Below are positions 52,069-60,893 of a stretch of 64,000 nt of DNA, one piece after another; the first letter of the stretch is position 1; each line of letters starts with the position of its first letter. Location of the stretch: contig NZ_LDWR01000042.1 in the NCBI RefSeq assembly GCF_001039005.1, forward strand, positions 62,001 through 126,000, read 5' to 3'. The translations under genes were made by a program, and so were the position numbers. The notes beneath the pieces were generated by a model that searched no databases, was not told the DNA's origin, and saw only the letters and a program-made list of their open reading frames with translations. Origin of the DNA: Burkholderia cepacia. GTDB lineage: Bacteria; Pseudomonadota; Gammaproteobacteria; Burkholderiales; Burkholderiaceae.

Positions 52069-52914
52069 TCAGCGCAACACGCCCTTGGCGCGCAGCTCAT
52101 GGCCGATGCGCACGATTTCACGCTCGCCCTCCACCAGCGCGGCCGCGCTCGTGTGCACCGAGTAGTTGCCCAGATGGAGATCGTGCGGATGCGGGATGGC
52201 CGTACCCACCACGAAGCGCACGTCGGTCACCGCGTCGAATTCGATCGCGGCGTCGGACGGGTCGAACACCGCCAGCTCGCCCTGCCCGACCGGGTCCGGC
52301 GCAAGCAGGCTGCCGTCCATCACCGCCGTCCAGCCGACCCGCGCGCCCTGCTGCGGCTGGCAGGTCCAGCGCTCACCGGCCTTGAGGGTCACGACGAAGT
52401 AGTTGATGCCCGGCGGCGCGTCGATCGGGCTGACCGCGTCGCCGCTGCGGCCGAGCAGCACGCGCGCCGGGCCGTCCGACGGGATGTCGTCGATCGACAA
52501 ATGCTGGCTGAACGCCGGCGCCAGTTCGCGCCCGGGCGGCAGCGCGACCCACAACTGGAACGCCTTGACCGGCGGCACGACGGTGCCCGTATGCCAGACG
52601 CCGCGCCCCGCGCTCATCCATTCGATGTCGCCCGCCTCCATCGTGCCTGCGTGGCCGGTGGATTCGGCGTAGGTGCCGCGTCCGTCGATCGCGAGCGTCA
52701 GCGTCGCGATCCCCGAATGCGGATGCCAGCCGAAGGCCGGCTGACCCAACGGCGCCTGCGTATCGATCAGGTCGAGAAAGACGAACGGCTTGATCATCTC
52801 GCCGACATCGGACGGGCTCGCCATCCGGACGACCGGCCCGTGCGCGTGGCCGCGCGTGCGGAACACGACGTGACGCTCGGCGACGGCGACTGCGGGTTGC
52901 GTGGCATTCGACAT
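52069..52914 (-). CDS. Pirin family protein
   Basis: Cupin-fold pirin of 281 residues. Metal ligands are in the N-terminal cupin: GWHPHSGIATLTL (two His) and WMSAGRGVWHTG (His and, nearby, Glu of GDIEW). Bacterial pirins include quercetinase-like dioxygenases and redox-linked regulators. It is third in a unit with azoreductase and YceI, 36 bases after azoR, consistent with a quinone or redox-stress function. Confidence 0.88.
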   Translation of the reverse strand: MSNATQPAVAVAERHVVFRTRGHAHGPVVRMASPSDVGEMIKPFVFLDLIDTQAPLGQPAFGWHPHSGIATLTLAIDGRGTYAESTGHAGTMEAGDIEWMSAGRGVWHTGTVVPPVKAFQLWVALPPGRELAPAFSQHLSIDDIPSDGPARVLLGRSGDAVSPIDAPPGINYFVVTLKAGERWTCQPQQGARVGWTAVMDGSLLAPDPVGQGELAVFDPSDAAIEFDAVTDVRFVVGTAIPHPHDLHLGNYSVHTSAAALVEGEREIVRIGHELRAKGVLR

Positions 52915-52950
52915 GGTGGTTCTCCAGTAGCTTGTATTCGACGCGTTGCG

Positions 52951-53556
52951 TCAGGCCGCGAGCGCAGCCGCCGCTTCCTTCGCCGATGCGATGGCACCGC
53001 CGCGCATGTCCTCCCCCATCGCCACGCCTTCGGCGCGAATGAACGTGATGTCCGTGATGCCCAGAAAGCCGAAAGTCGCCTTCAGATAGGTTTCCTGATA
53101 ATCGAGGACAGCCGCCGCCGAGCCTTCGCTGTACACGCCGCCGCGTGACGACACAACGACCACCTTCTTGCCGCCGCACAGTCCGACCGGCCCGTTCTCG
53201 CCATAGCCGAACGTCTTGCCGACGACGGCGATGCGGTCGATCCACGCCTTCAGCTGCGACGGGACGCTGAAGTTGTACATCGGCGCGCCGACGACCACGA
53301 TGTCGGCCGCGATAAATTCGTCGAGCGCGCGCTGGCCGATCTCGACATCCGCCTTCAGCGCGTCGTCGACCGGCGCGCCTTGCGCGGCGGCCAGATGTTC
53401 CGCCGTCAGATGGTCGATCGGCGTCGCGGCGAGATCGAGACGTGTCACCGTGAGGCCCGGGTCGCGGGCACGGAAGGTCGCAACGGCCTGAGCCGACAGC
53501 TCGCGGCTGACGGAGACTTGCCCGAGGATGCTGGAATCGATATGCAGCAGTTTCAT
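52951..53556 (-). CDS. azoR: FMN-dependent NADH:quinone/azo reductase
   Basis: Flavodoxin-like reductase of 201 residues. The FMN-binding start LLHIDSSILGQVSVSRELSA, the APMYNFSVPSQLKAWIDRI segment and VVVSSRGGVYSEG match AzoR. It reduces quinones (and azo dyes) by two electrons with NADH. It begins 19 bases after yceI and precedes pirin, so the three are likely one operon divergent from a LysR regulator. Confidence 0.92.
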   Translation of the reverse strand: MKLLHIDSSILGQVSVSRELSAQAVATFRARDPGLTVTRLDLAATPIDHLTAEHLAAAQGAPVDDALKADVEIGQRALDEFIAADIVVVGAPMYNFSVPSQLKAWIDRIAVVGKTFGYGENGPVGLCGGKKVVVVSSRGGVYSEGSAAAVLDYQETYLKATFGFLGITDITFIRAEGVAMGEDMRGGAIASAKEAAAALAA

Positions 53557-53575
53557 GAGGGTGCTCCGAAAGGAA

Positions 53576-54154
53576 TTACTGCTTGAGGGCTTCGGCCGTG
53601 ATGAGCAGGCGCGTCTTCATGCTGAAGCCGTACGCCTTGCCGAAATCGACACCGAACTCGCTGCGATCGAACTCGCCCACCGCGTCGACACCGCACACCT
53701 CGCGCTTGAGCATCGGATGCGGCATGCACTTGAACGAATCGATCTTCAGCGTCAGCGGCCGCGTCACGCCATGCATCGTGAGATTGCCGACGACCGTTGC
53801 CGGCCTGTCGCCGTCGAACGTGATCGCACCCTTGTAGATCGCCTCCGGAAACTTCGACGCGTCAAAGTACTGGTTCGATTGCAGCTCCTGATCGAGCTTC
53901 GTGCTGCCCGTATGAACCGACACAATCGCCGTCTTCACTTCGACGGTGCCGGTTTTGGCTGCGCGGTCGAGCGTCACGATGCCGCCCGACTTGTCGAACT
54001 TGCCGCGCCAGACCGACAGGCCGCCGAGGTGGTCGGCCTCGAAACTCGGGTACGTATGCTCCGGATCGAGCCGGTACGTCGACGCGGCCGCGAATGCGGA
54101 AAACGACAGCGACGCGGCGAGTGCGCCCGCCGCGATCGTCAGGTGCTTGTTCAA
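53576..54154 (-). CDS. yceI: YceI-family periplasmic lipid-binding protein
   Basis: Periplasmic lipocalin-like protein of 192 residues. A signal peptide ends at AFAAA (about residue 23), then TYRLDPEHTYPSFEADHLGG, a typical YceI opening, followed by VEVKTAIVSVHTG and VVGNLTMHGVTRPLTL. YceI proteins bind isoprenoid or fatty amide ligands such as polyisoprenyl quinone precursors. AAGGAG precedes the ATG. It is first in the unit with azoR and pirin. Confidence 0.92.
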   Translation of the reverse strand: MNKHLTIAAGALAASLSFSAFAAASTYRLDPEHTYPSFEADHLGGLSVWRGKFDKSGGIVTLDRAAKTGTVEVKTAIVSVHTGSTKLDQELQSNQYFDASKFPEAIYKGAITFDGDRPATVVGNLTMHGVTRPLTLKIDSFKCMPHPMLKREVCGVDAVGEFDRSEFGVDFGKAYGFSMKTRLLITAEALKQ

Positions 54155-54241
54155 TTCAATCTCCTTGGGGAAGTCAGATGCGTTTCTGTAGCGTGATGCA
54201 AGTATGGAGACCCGGCCTGCTTTACACTAGACGGATAAATA

Positions 54242-54256
54242 GGATTTGATTAATCC
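54242..54256. promoter_or_regulatory. Candidate LysR-type operator
   Basis: GGATT and AATCC arms surround TGATT, an inverted repeat in the 119-base yceI-lysR gap, 17 bases before the LysR start. LysR proteins bind such interrupted palindromes between divergent genes. Confidence 0.4.
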
Positions 54257-54273
54257 ATTTTTGGAGGAATCCG

Positions 54274-55197
54274 ATGCTCGATCTGAATGATCTCGCGCTG
54301 TTCGTCCAGGTCGTCCGCGCCGGCAGCTTCTCGGAGGCCGCGCGGCGCCTGCGCATGCCGGCCAATACGCTGAGCCGCCGCATCGATCAGCTCGAAGGGC
54401 AACTCGGCACGCGTCTGCTGCATCGCTCGACCCGCAAGCTCGCGCCGAGCACGGAGGGCCAGGCGCTGTTCGAGCGCTATGCGCCCGCACTCGACCGGAT
54501 CTTCGAGATCGAGCGGCTGCATGCGGACGGGCAGGCGCCGTCCGGCACCGTCCGCGTGACGGCAATGGCCGGCCTGTTCGAATTTTTCCCGCTGGAATGG
54601 CTCGCCGAGTTCTATGCGCGTTATCCGCAGATCAGCATCGACTTCCTGCTCGACGACACGCCGACCGACCTGATCGGCGAGCGCATCGACCTGGCCCTGC
54701 GGATAGGCATCGAGACCGGCGGCAGCTTCCGCGTGCGCCGGATCGCGCCGGACACGATGATCCTCGCGGCGAGCCCCGCGTATCTGGAACGGCGCGCCGC
54801 GCCGCGTACGCCGCGCGAGCTGGCCGGCCACGACTGCCTGACGGTGTCCAATCGCCAGGGCCGCAGCATGTGGCGCCTGCAGGGGCCGCGCGGCACCCAG
54901 GAAATAGCAATCGATGGCCGCTTCTCGGTCAACGACATGCGCGTGGTGGCACAGGCGTGCATCGCCGGGCTCGGGATCGCGCTGCTGCCGCAGTTGCTCG
55001 CCGAGCCGGCGATCGAGCAGGGAAAACTGGTGCGCGTGCTGCCGTCCTACCGGCGCTCGAGCCCCGACCTCGGGCTGCAGCTCGTCTATACGAGCCGGCC
55101 GCCGTTGCCGCCCGCGGTTGCGGTATTCGCCGAATTTCTGCTGGAAAAACTGGGCGACGTGCTGCCCGGGCAGCCGCCGCGCAACGCCGATCGATAA
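54274..55197 (+). CDS. LysR-family transcriptional regulator
   Basis: LTTR of 307 residues. The winged helix-turn-helix is at 1-60 (FVQVVRAGSFSEAARRLRMP and ANTLSRRIDQLEGQLGTRLL). The C-terminal co-inducer domain (about 90-295) has VRVTAMAGLFEFFPLEW and VAQACIAGLGIALLPQLLAE. GGAGG precedes the ATG. It is divergent from yceI-azoR-pirin and probably controls them, possibly also the MFS gene 130 bases downstream. Confidence 0.92.
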   Translation: MLDLNDLALFVQVVRAGSFSEAARRLRMPANTLSRRIDQLEGQLGTRLLHRSTRKLAPSTEGQALFERYAPALDRIFEIERLHADGQAPSGTVRVTAMAGLFEFFPLEWLAEFYARYPQISIDFLLDDTPTDLIGERIDLALRIGIETGGSFRVRRIAPDTMILAASPAYLERRAAPRTPRELAGHDCLTVSNRQGRSMWRLQGPRGTQEIAIDGRFSVNDMRVVAQACIAGLGIALLPQLLAEPAIEQGKLVRVLPSYRRSSPDLGLQLVYTSRPPLPPAVAVFAEFLLEKLGDVLPGQPPRNADR

Positions 55198-55327
55198 CGT
55201 TTCCTTGTCGCGGTAAACGGAATTTCTTGTTGGACGCGGAATTTCGGCGATCGAACACTGCGGGGCATCGCGTCGGGGTCCGACGGACGCCATACAAGGG
55301 CCCGGTGCCCCATCGCAGGAGACAGCC

Positions 55328-56716
55328 ATGCCGGCAGCAGGAAGTTCCATCAATGTCCGTGAGTTCATCGACGCGCGCGCGGTCAGCCCGTTTCAGTGGC
55401 TGGTCGGGTTTCTCACGTTCGTCGTGATCTCGCTGGACGGCTGGGATACCGTCATCATCGGCTTCGTCGTCCCCGAACTGATCAAGGAATGGGGCGTCAC
55501 CAAGAACGCGCTGGCGCCGGTACTGAGCGCCGCGCTGTTCGGCCTCGCGGCCGGTGCGCTGCTCGGCGGGCCGATTGCCGACCGGTTCGGGCGCAAGCGC
55601 GTGCTGGTCGCCAGCGTGCTGATCATCGGCCTCGGGACGCTGGCCACCGCGCACGCCACGTCACTCGCGACGATGCTGCCGATCCGGTTCGTCACCGGGC
55701 TCGGCCTCGGCGCCGTGATGCCGAACGTCGTGACGCTGTGGTCCGAGTACGTGCCGGAACGCCGGCGCTCGTTCCTCGTGACGATCGTGTACAGCGGCTT
55801 CACGGTGGGCGCCGCACTGTGCGGCTTCATCGCGGCCTGGATCATTCCTAGCTACGGGTGGCGCACGATGCTCACGGTCGGTGGCGCGCTGGCCGTGGTG
55901 TGCGTGCCGCTTCTGATGCTCTGGCTGCCGGAATCGGTGGCATTCCTGACGGTTCAGAACAAGCGTCCCGAACTGATCGCGAAGATTCTGTCCGCGATCG
56001 GCCGTACGCGCGTGCCGGCCGATACGTCGTTCTTCCTGCCGGCCCAGCCCAGGGTGAAAGGCGGCGCGATCGGCACCATCCTGTCGAAGCGCTACGTCGC
56101 CGGCACGGTCCTCATCTGGCTGTGTTATTTCGTCGGGCTGTTCGTCACCTACCTGCTCTACAACTGGCTGCCGACGATGGCGAAAGAGGCCGGCTACACG
56201 AGTGCCCAGGGCGCGATCATGGTCGGTTTCCTGAACTGGGGCGGCACGCTGGGCTCGATCGCGATCGGCTGGCTGATGGATCGCTTCGATCGATACCGGA
56301 CGATCGCGCTGAGCTTTTGCCTGGCGGCCGTGTCGCTCTGGGCAGTCCATGGGATGCAGTCAACGTTCGGCGCGTTGCAGGTGCTCGCATTCGCGTGGGG
56401 ATGGTTCATTCCCGGCACCAATACCGGGATGAATGCGTTGACCGCGCGCTTCTACCCGACCGTCGCGCGCTCCACCGGCTTGAGCTGGATGCATGCGTTC
56501 GGGCGGCTGGGCGCCATCGGCAGCGCGTTTGCCGGCGCAGCCATCCTGAGCGCGGGATTGGGGCTCGGCCAGATTCTCCCGATGATGGCGGTTGCGCCGC
56601 TGACGGGTGCGGTGGCCGTGCTCGTCATCGCGGGGCTCGTGAAGCGGTGGGCGCTTGCGGACGAATCGGTCGCAGTGGCGGTGTCTGCGGTGACCGAGGT
56701 TTCGCCGAATACCTGA
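55328..56716 (+). CDS. MFS transporter, aromatic acid:H+ symporter type
   Basis: Twelve-helix major facilitator of 462 residues. The N-terminal FVVISLDGWDTVIIGFVVPEL carries the DGxD-like motif of PcaK/BenK-type aromatic acid symporters. The loop motif GPIADRFGRKRVLV and the second-half counterpart GWLMDRFDRYRTIA are present. It likely imports a benzoate-like acid. It lies downstream of LysR on the same strand. The exact substrate is not determinable. Confidence 0.88.
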   Translation: MPAAGSSINVREFIDARAVSPFQWLVGFLTFVVISLDGWDTVIIGFVVPELIKEWGVTKNALAPVLSAALFGLAAGALLGGPIADRFGRKRVLVASVLIIGLGTLATAHATSLATMLPIRFVTGLGLGAVMPNVVTLWSEYVPERRRSFLVTIVYSGFTVGAALCGFIAAWIIPSYGWRTMLTVGGALAVVCVPLLMLWLPESVAFLTVQNKRPELIAKILSAIGRTRVPADTSFFLPAQPRVKGGAIGTILSKRYVAGTVLIWLCYFVGLFVTYLLYNWLPTMAKEAGYTSAQGAIMVGFLNWGGTLGSIAIGWLMDRFDRYRTIALSFCLAAVSLWAVHGMQSTFGALQVLAFAWGWFIPGTNTGMNALTARFYPTVARSTGLSWMHAFGRLGAIGSAFAGAAILSAGLGLGQILPMMAVAPLTGAVAVLVIAGLVKRWALADESVAVAVSAVTEVSPNT

Positions 56717-56816
56717 CGTACGTTGAACCCGGGACAATCGCGCGGCGGCATGCATGCCGCGCGTGCGTCCGTCAGTCCACGCCGAAATCGGCAAGCATGA
56801 CCGCCGTCGCCGCGGC

Positions 56817-57044
56817 TCAGTTCCGGCATGCCACCACCTTCCTGTCGGTGTCGCGATCCTGATTCGAAACGACGCTTGCAGCGTGGGCCCGCGTGTCGCC
56901 ACTCACCCGCGTCGGGTTCAACTCGCGTAACACGCTGGCGCGCCCGCCATCGTCATCGGGCAATTGCGGCATCCCGCGCGCAAAGGCCGGCGCGACCGCC
57001 GCCGCGAGCAGCGCGGCGATCGCCAGTCGGGAAAGAACCTTCAT
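56817..57044 (-). CDS. Small exported protein
   Basis: A 75-residue protein with a clear signal peptide (MKVLSRLAIAALLAAAVAPAF, cleavage after AFA), then a polar tail of about 52 residues with ELNPTRVSGD and a single cysteine. No domain is recognised. It follows the DUF4148-type gene by 15 bases, so both are probably co-expressed and act in the periplasm. Confidence 0.62.
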   Translation of the reverse strand: MKVLSRLAIAALLAAAVAPAFARGMPQLPDDDGGRASVLRELNPTRVSGDTRAHAASVVSNQDRDTDRKVVACRN

Positions 57045-57059
57045 CGCCCGGCTCCCGTT

Positions 57060-57344
57060 TTACTGCGCATTGACGGACGGCACGGACGTCGACGCGGTTG
57101 CAGTACCCGGCTCGCCGTGCGCGATCGCATACAGCTCGGCATTGCGCGCGATCGTCTGCGTGCTCGGCGGATAGTCCCAGTTCGACGTCGGCACGGTGCC
57201 GTCGCGCTGCGCCTGGACCAGCTCGGCGATCACGTCGGCGCGGGTCAGGCCCGACGACGACGTCTGTGCGAAAGCGGCCACCGGCGTGCCGATTGCGAGT
57301 GCGAGTGCGAGCAGCGCGGCGGCTGCGATCAGTTTGCGATTCAT
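57060..57344 (-). CDS. DUF4148-type small periplasmic protein
   Basis: A 94-residue exported protein. A signal peptide ends at AFA (about residue 26), then GLTRADVIAELVQAQRDG with NWDYPPSTQTIARN, the usual burkholderial DUF4148 pattern. Function is unknown. GGGAG precedes ATG 57344; the longer frame upstream is not used. It is divergent from the RND efflux genes. Confidence 0.82.
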   Translation of the reverse strand: MNRKLIAAAALLALALAIGTPVAAFAQTSSSGLTRADVIAELVQAQRDGTVPTSNWDYPPSTQTIARNAELYAIAHGEPGTATASTSVPSVNAQ

Positions 57345-57613
57345 GGTGAAACTCCCGGAACGGTTCGATGTGGACGCATCGTCGATGCGCCGCCGGCGGG
57401 ACCGCGAATGCGATTCGCCGCCTGACACCTTCATTCTGGTCATCGCGGCCGGCACGACGCTGACCGCCACATGACAATCCTGAAATCTGCGGCTCAACAC
57501 GCAGATAACAGCTTCGTAATCTTCAAGTCAGGGCCGGGTCAACGCGGCACCGGCAGACTGCACGCTCGTCGCATCGAATGCGGCGCCCCTGCCCTGCTTC
57601 GAGGAACAAACTC

Positions 57614-60600
57614 ATGTGGATCGTCCGGCTGGCGTTGCGCAGGCCCTATACGTTCGTCGTGCTCGCGCTGCTGATCTTCATCGCGGGACCGCTCGCGCTG
57701 CTGCGCACGCCGACCGACATCTTCCCGAACATCGACATTCCGGTGGTCAGCATCGTCTGGTCGTACAACGGTTTCTCCGCCGAGGACATGGCCAAGCGCA
57801 TCACGTCGAACTACGAACGCGCGCTCACGTCCGACGTCGACGACATCGAGCACATCGAATCGCAATCGCTGAACGGCGTGTCGGTCGTGAAGATCTTCTT
57901 CCACCCCGGCGCGGACATCAATCGCGCGATCGCGGAAGCCGCGAGCAATTCCGCGTCGATCCTGCGGATCCTGCCGCCCGGCACGCTACCGCCGAACATC
58001 ATCACGTACAACGCGTCGACGGTGCCGATCCTGCAGCTCGGGCTGTCGAGCGACACGCTCGCCGAGCAGCAGCTGTACGACCTCGGCAACAGCTTCATCC
58101 GCACGCAGCTCGCGACCGTCCAGGGCGCGGCCGTGCCGCTGCCGTTCGGCGGCAAGATCCGCCAGATCGTCGTCGATCTCGACACGCGCGCGCTGCAGGC
58201 GAAGGGGCTCGCGCCGATCGACGTCGTGAACGCGATCAACGCGCAGAACCTGATCCTGCCCGGCGGCACCGCGAAAATCGGCACGCGCGAATACAACGTG
58301 CAGATGAACGGCAGCACGCAGACGGTCGCCGCGCTGAACAACCTGCCGGTGAAGACGATCGGCGGCAGCGTCGTGTATGTGCGCGACGTCGCGCATGTCC
58401 GCGACGGCTACGCGCCGCAGACCAACATCGTGCGCGCCGACGGCAAGCGCGCGGCGCTGCTGACCGTCGAGAAGACCGGCAGCGCATCGACGCTGACGAT
58501 CATCGACCAGGTCAAGGCGATGCTGCCGAAGATCGCGGCCGGCCTGCCGAAGGCGCTGCACATCTCGGCGCTCGGCGATCAGTCGGTGTTCGTGAAAGCG
58601 GCGATCCAGGGCGTCGTGCGCGAGGCGCTGATCGCCGCGTGCCTCACCGCGCTGATGATCCTGCTGTTCCTCGGCAGCTGGCGCGCGACGCTGATCATCG
58701 CGGTGTCGATCCCGCTCGCGGTGCTGACGTCGCTGCTCGCGCTCGCCGCGCTCGGCCAGACGATCAACATCATGACGCTCGGCGGGCTCGCGCTCGCGGT
58801 CGGGATACTCGTCGACGATGCGACCGTCGCGATCGAGAACATCACGCACCACCTCGAACGCGGCGCGCCGCTCGAAGACGCGATCCTGACCGGCGCGGGC
58901 GAGATCGCGGTGCCGACCTTCGTGTCGACGCTGTCGATCTGCATCGTGTTCGTGCCGATGTTCCTGCTGACCGGCGTCGCACGCTATCTGTTCGTGCCGA
59001 TGGCCGAGGCGGTGATCTTCGCGATGGTCGCGTCGTATTTCTTCTCGCGCACGCTGGTGCCGACGCTCGCGATGGCGCTGATGCGCGCGAAGGGGCACGG
59101 CAAGCCGCCGCGTGGCATGTTCGCGCGGATCGCGCGTTTCCAGGCCGCGTTCGAGCATCGTTTCGAAGCCGTACGATTGCGCTATCGCGCGCTGCTGTCG
59201 GCGGCGATCGCGCGCCGCCGCCGTTTCGCGGCGGCCTTCCTGCTCGCGTGCGCCGCGTCGACCGGCCTGTTCGCATTCGCCGGGCAGGATTTCTTCCCGT
59301 CGGTCGACACGGGTGAAATCCGCCTGCACCTGCGCGCGCCGACCGGCACGCGGATCGAGGAAACCGCACGCCTGACCGACGAGGTCGAAGCGCGCATCCA
59401 CGACGTGATTCCCGCGAACGACATCGCGAGCGTGCTCGACAACATCGGCGTGCCGGTGAGCGGGATCAACCTCACGTACGACTCGTCCGACCCGATCGGC
59501 ACCGAGGATGCCGACGTGATGATCACGCTAAAGCCGAACCACGCGCCGACCGCCGCCTATGTCGCGAAGCTGCGCAACCTGCTCGCGCAGTCGTTCCCCG
59601 GCGTGACGTTCGCATTCCTGCCGGCCGACATCGTCAGCCAGATCCTCAACTTCGGGCTGCCCGCGCCGATCGACATCCAGATCGTCGGCAACAAGCTCGA
59701 CCAGAACCGCGTGGTCGCGAACGCGCTGCTCGCGAAGCTGCGCGGCGTGCGCGGCCTCGTCGACGCGCGCATCCAGCAGCCCGGCGACGAGCCGGCGATC
59801 AACGTGAACGTGGATCGCACCAAGGCGATCCAGGCCGGCCTCGAACAGCGCGACGTCGCGCAGAACCTGCTGATCGCGCTGTCCGGCAGTTCGCAGACGA
59901 CGCCGAACTTCTGGCTCGACCCGCGCAACGGCGTCAGTTATCCGCTGATGGTGCAGACGCCGCAGTATTCGGTCGATTCGCTGCAAGCGCTCGCGAACGT
60001 GCCGCTGCCGGCCGGCACCGCCCGTTCGCCGCAGACGCCGGCCGGCGGCCCGGCGGCCGGTGCGCCCGCGCAGAACCTGCTGGGCGCGCTCGGCAGCTTC
60101 TCGCGCGCGACGCAGCAGGCGGTCGTATCGCACTACAACGTGCAGCCGGTGCTCGACATCTTCGCGTCGGTACAGGGGCGCGATCTCGGCGGCGTCACGG
60201 CCGACGTGACGAAGCTCGTCGACGACGCGCGCGCGCAGTTGCCGCCCGGTTCGTCGATCGTGCTGCGCGGCCAGGTACAGGCGATGCACGAATCGTTTGC
60301 CGGGCTGCTCGGCGGCCTCGCGCTCGCGATCGCGCTCGTCTACCTGCTGATGGTCGTCAACTTCCAGTCGTGGCTCGACCCGCTCGTGATCGTCGGCGGC
60401 CTGCCCGCGTCGCTCGCCGGCATCGCATGGATGCTGTTCGTCACGCGCACGACGCTGTCGGTGCCCGCGCTGACCGGCACGATCCTGTGCATCGGCATCG
60501 CGACCGCGAACAGCATTCTGGTCGTCAACGCGGCGCGCGAGCTGATCGCGGGCGGCGCGCCGCCGTGGCAGGCCGCGCTCGATGCGGGCTTCAGCCGCTT

Positions 60601-60844
60601 CCGGCCGGTCGTGATGACCGCGCTCGCGATGCTGATCGGCATGCTGCCGATGGCGCTCGGCCTCGGCGACGGCGGCGAGCAGAACGCGCCGCTCGGCCGC
60701 GCGGTGATCGGCGGGCTCGCGTTCGGCACGGTCTCGACGCTGCTGTTCGTGCCTGTCTTGTTCGGCTTCGTCCATGCGTGGCTCGAGCGGCGCCGCGACG
60801 CGGCCGCCGCACGCCGCGCGCAGGACACGCCGGTGTTGCCCTGA
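57614..60844 (+). CDS. RND efflux pump inner-membrane subunit (AcrB/HAE1 type)
   Basis: Twelve-helix proton-driven efflux transporter of 1076 residues. Helix 1 is VVLALLIFIAGPLALL, the porter opens with PNIDIPVVSIVW, and the proton-relay aspartate pair lies in VGILVDDATVAIENI (helix 4). C-terminal membrane motifs are FQSWLDPLVIVGGLPASLAG and GIATANSILVVNAAREL. A proline/alanine/glycine-rich insert (about residues 800-830) is unusual. GAGG precedes ATG 57614. It is followed by adaptor and outer-membrane factor genes, forming a complete tripartite pump. Substrates are unknown. Confidence 0.93.
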   Translation: MWIVRLALRRPYTFVVLALLIFIAGPLALLRTPTDIFPNIDIPVVSIVWSYNGFSAEDMAKRITSNYERALTSDVDDIEHIESQSLNGVSVVKIFFHPGADINRAIAEAASNSASILRILPPGTLPPNIITYNASTVPILQLGLSSDTLAEQQLYDLGNSFIRTQLATVQGAAVPLPFGGKIRQIVVDLDTRALQAKGLAPIDVVNAINAQNLILPGGTAKIGTREYNVQMNGSTQTVAALNNLPVKTIGGSVVYVRDVAHVRDGYAPQTNIVRADGKRAALLTVEKTGSASTLTIIDQVKAMLPKIAAGLPKALHISALGDQSVFVKAAIQGVVREALIAACLTALMILLFLGSWRATLIIAVSIPLAVLTSLLALAALGQTINIMTLGGLALAVGILVDDATVAIENITHHLERGAPLEDAILTGAGEIAVPTFVSTLSICIVFVPMFLLTGVARYLFVPMAEAVIFAMVASYFFSRTLVPTLAMALMRAKGHGKPPRGMFARIARFQAAFEHRFEAVRLRYRALLSAAIARRRRFAAAFLLACAASTGLFAFAGQDFFPSVDTGEIRLHLRAPTGTRIEETARLTDEVEARIHDVIPANDIASVLDNIGVPVSGINLTYDSSDPIGTEDADVMITLKPNHAPTAAYVAKLRNLLAQSFPGVTFAFLPADIVSQILNFGLPAPIDIQIVGNKLDQNRVVANALLAKLRGVRGLVDARIQQPGDEPAINVNVDRTKAIQAGLEQRDVAQNLLIALSGSSQTTPNFWLDPRNGVSYPLMVQTPQYSVDSLQALANVPLPAGTARSPQTPAGGPAAGAPAQNLLGALGSFSRATQQAVVSHYNVQPVLDIFASVQGRDLGGVTADVTKLVDDARAQLPPGSSIVLRGQVQAMHESFAGLLGGLALAIALVYLLMVVNFQSWLDPLVIVGGLPASLAGIAWMLFVTRTTLSVPALTGTILCIGIATANSILVVNAARELIAGGAPPWQAALDAGFSRFRPVVMTALAMLIGMLPMALGLGDGGEQNAPLGRAVIGGLAFGTVSTLLFVPVLFGFVHAWLERRRDAAAARRAQDTPVLP

Positions 60845-60893
60845 TCGCCGCTTCATGCCGATTCCCTTCGACTCGCCCGACCTCGCCCCCATC

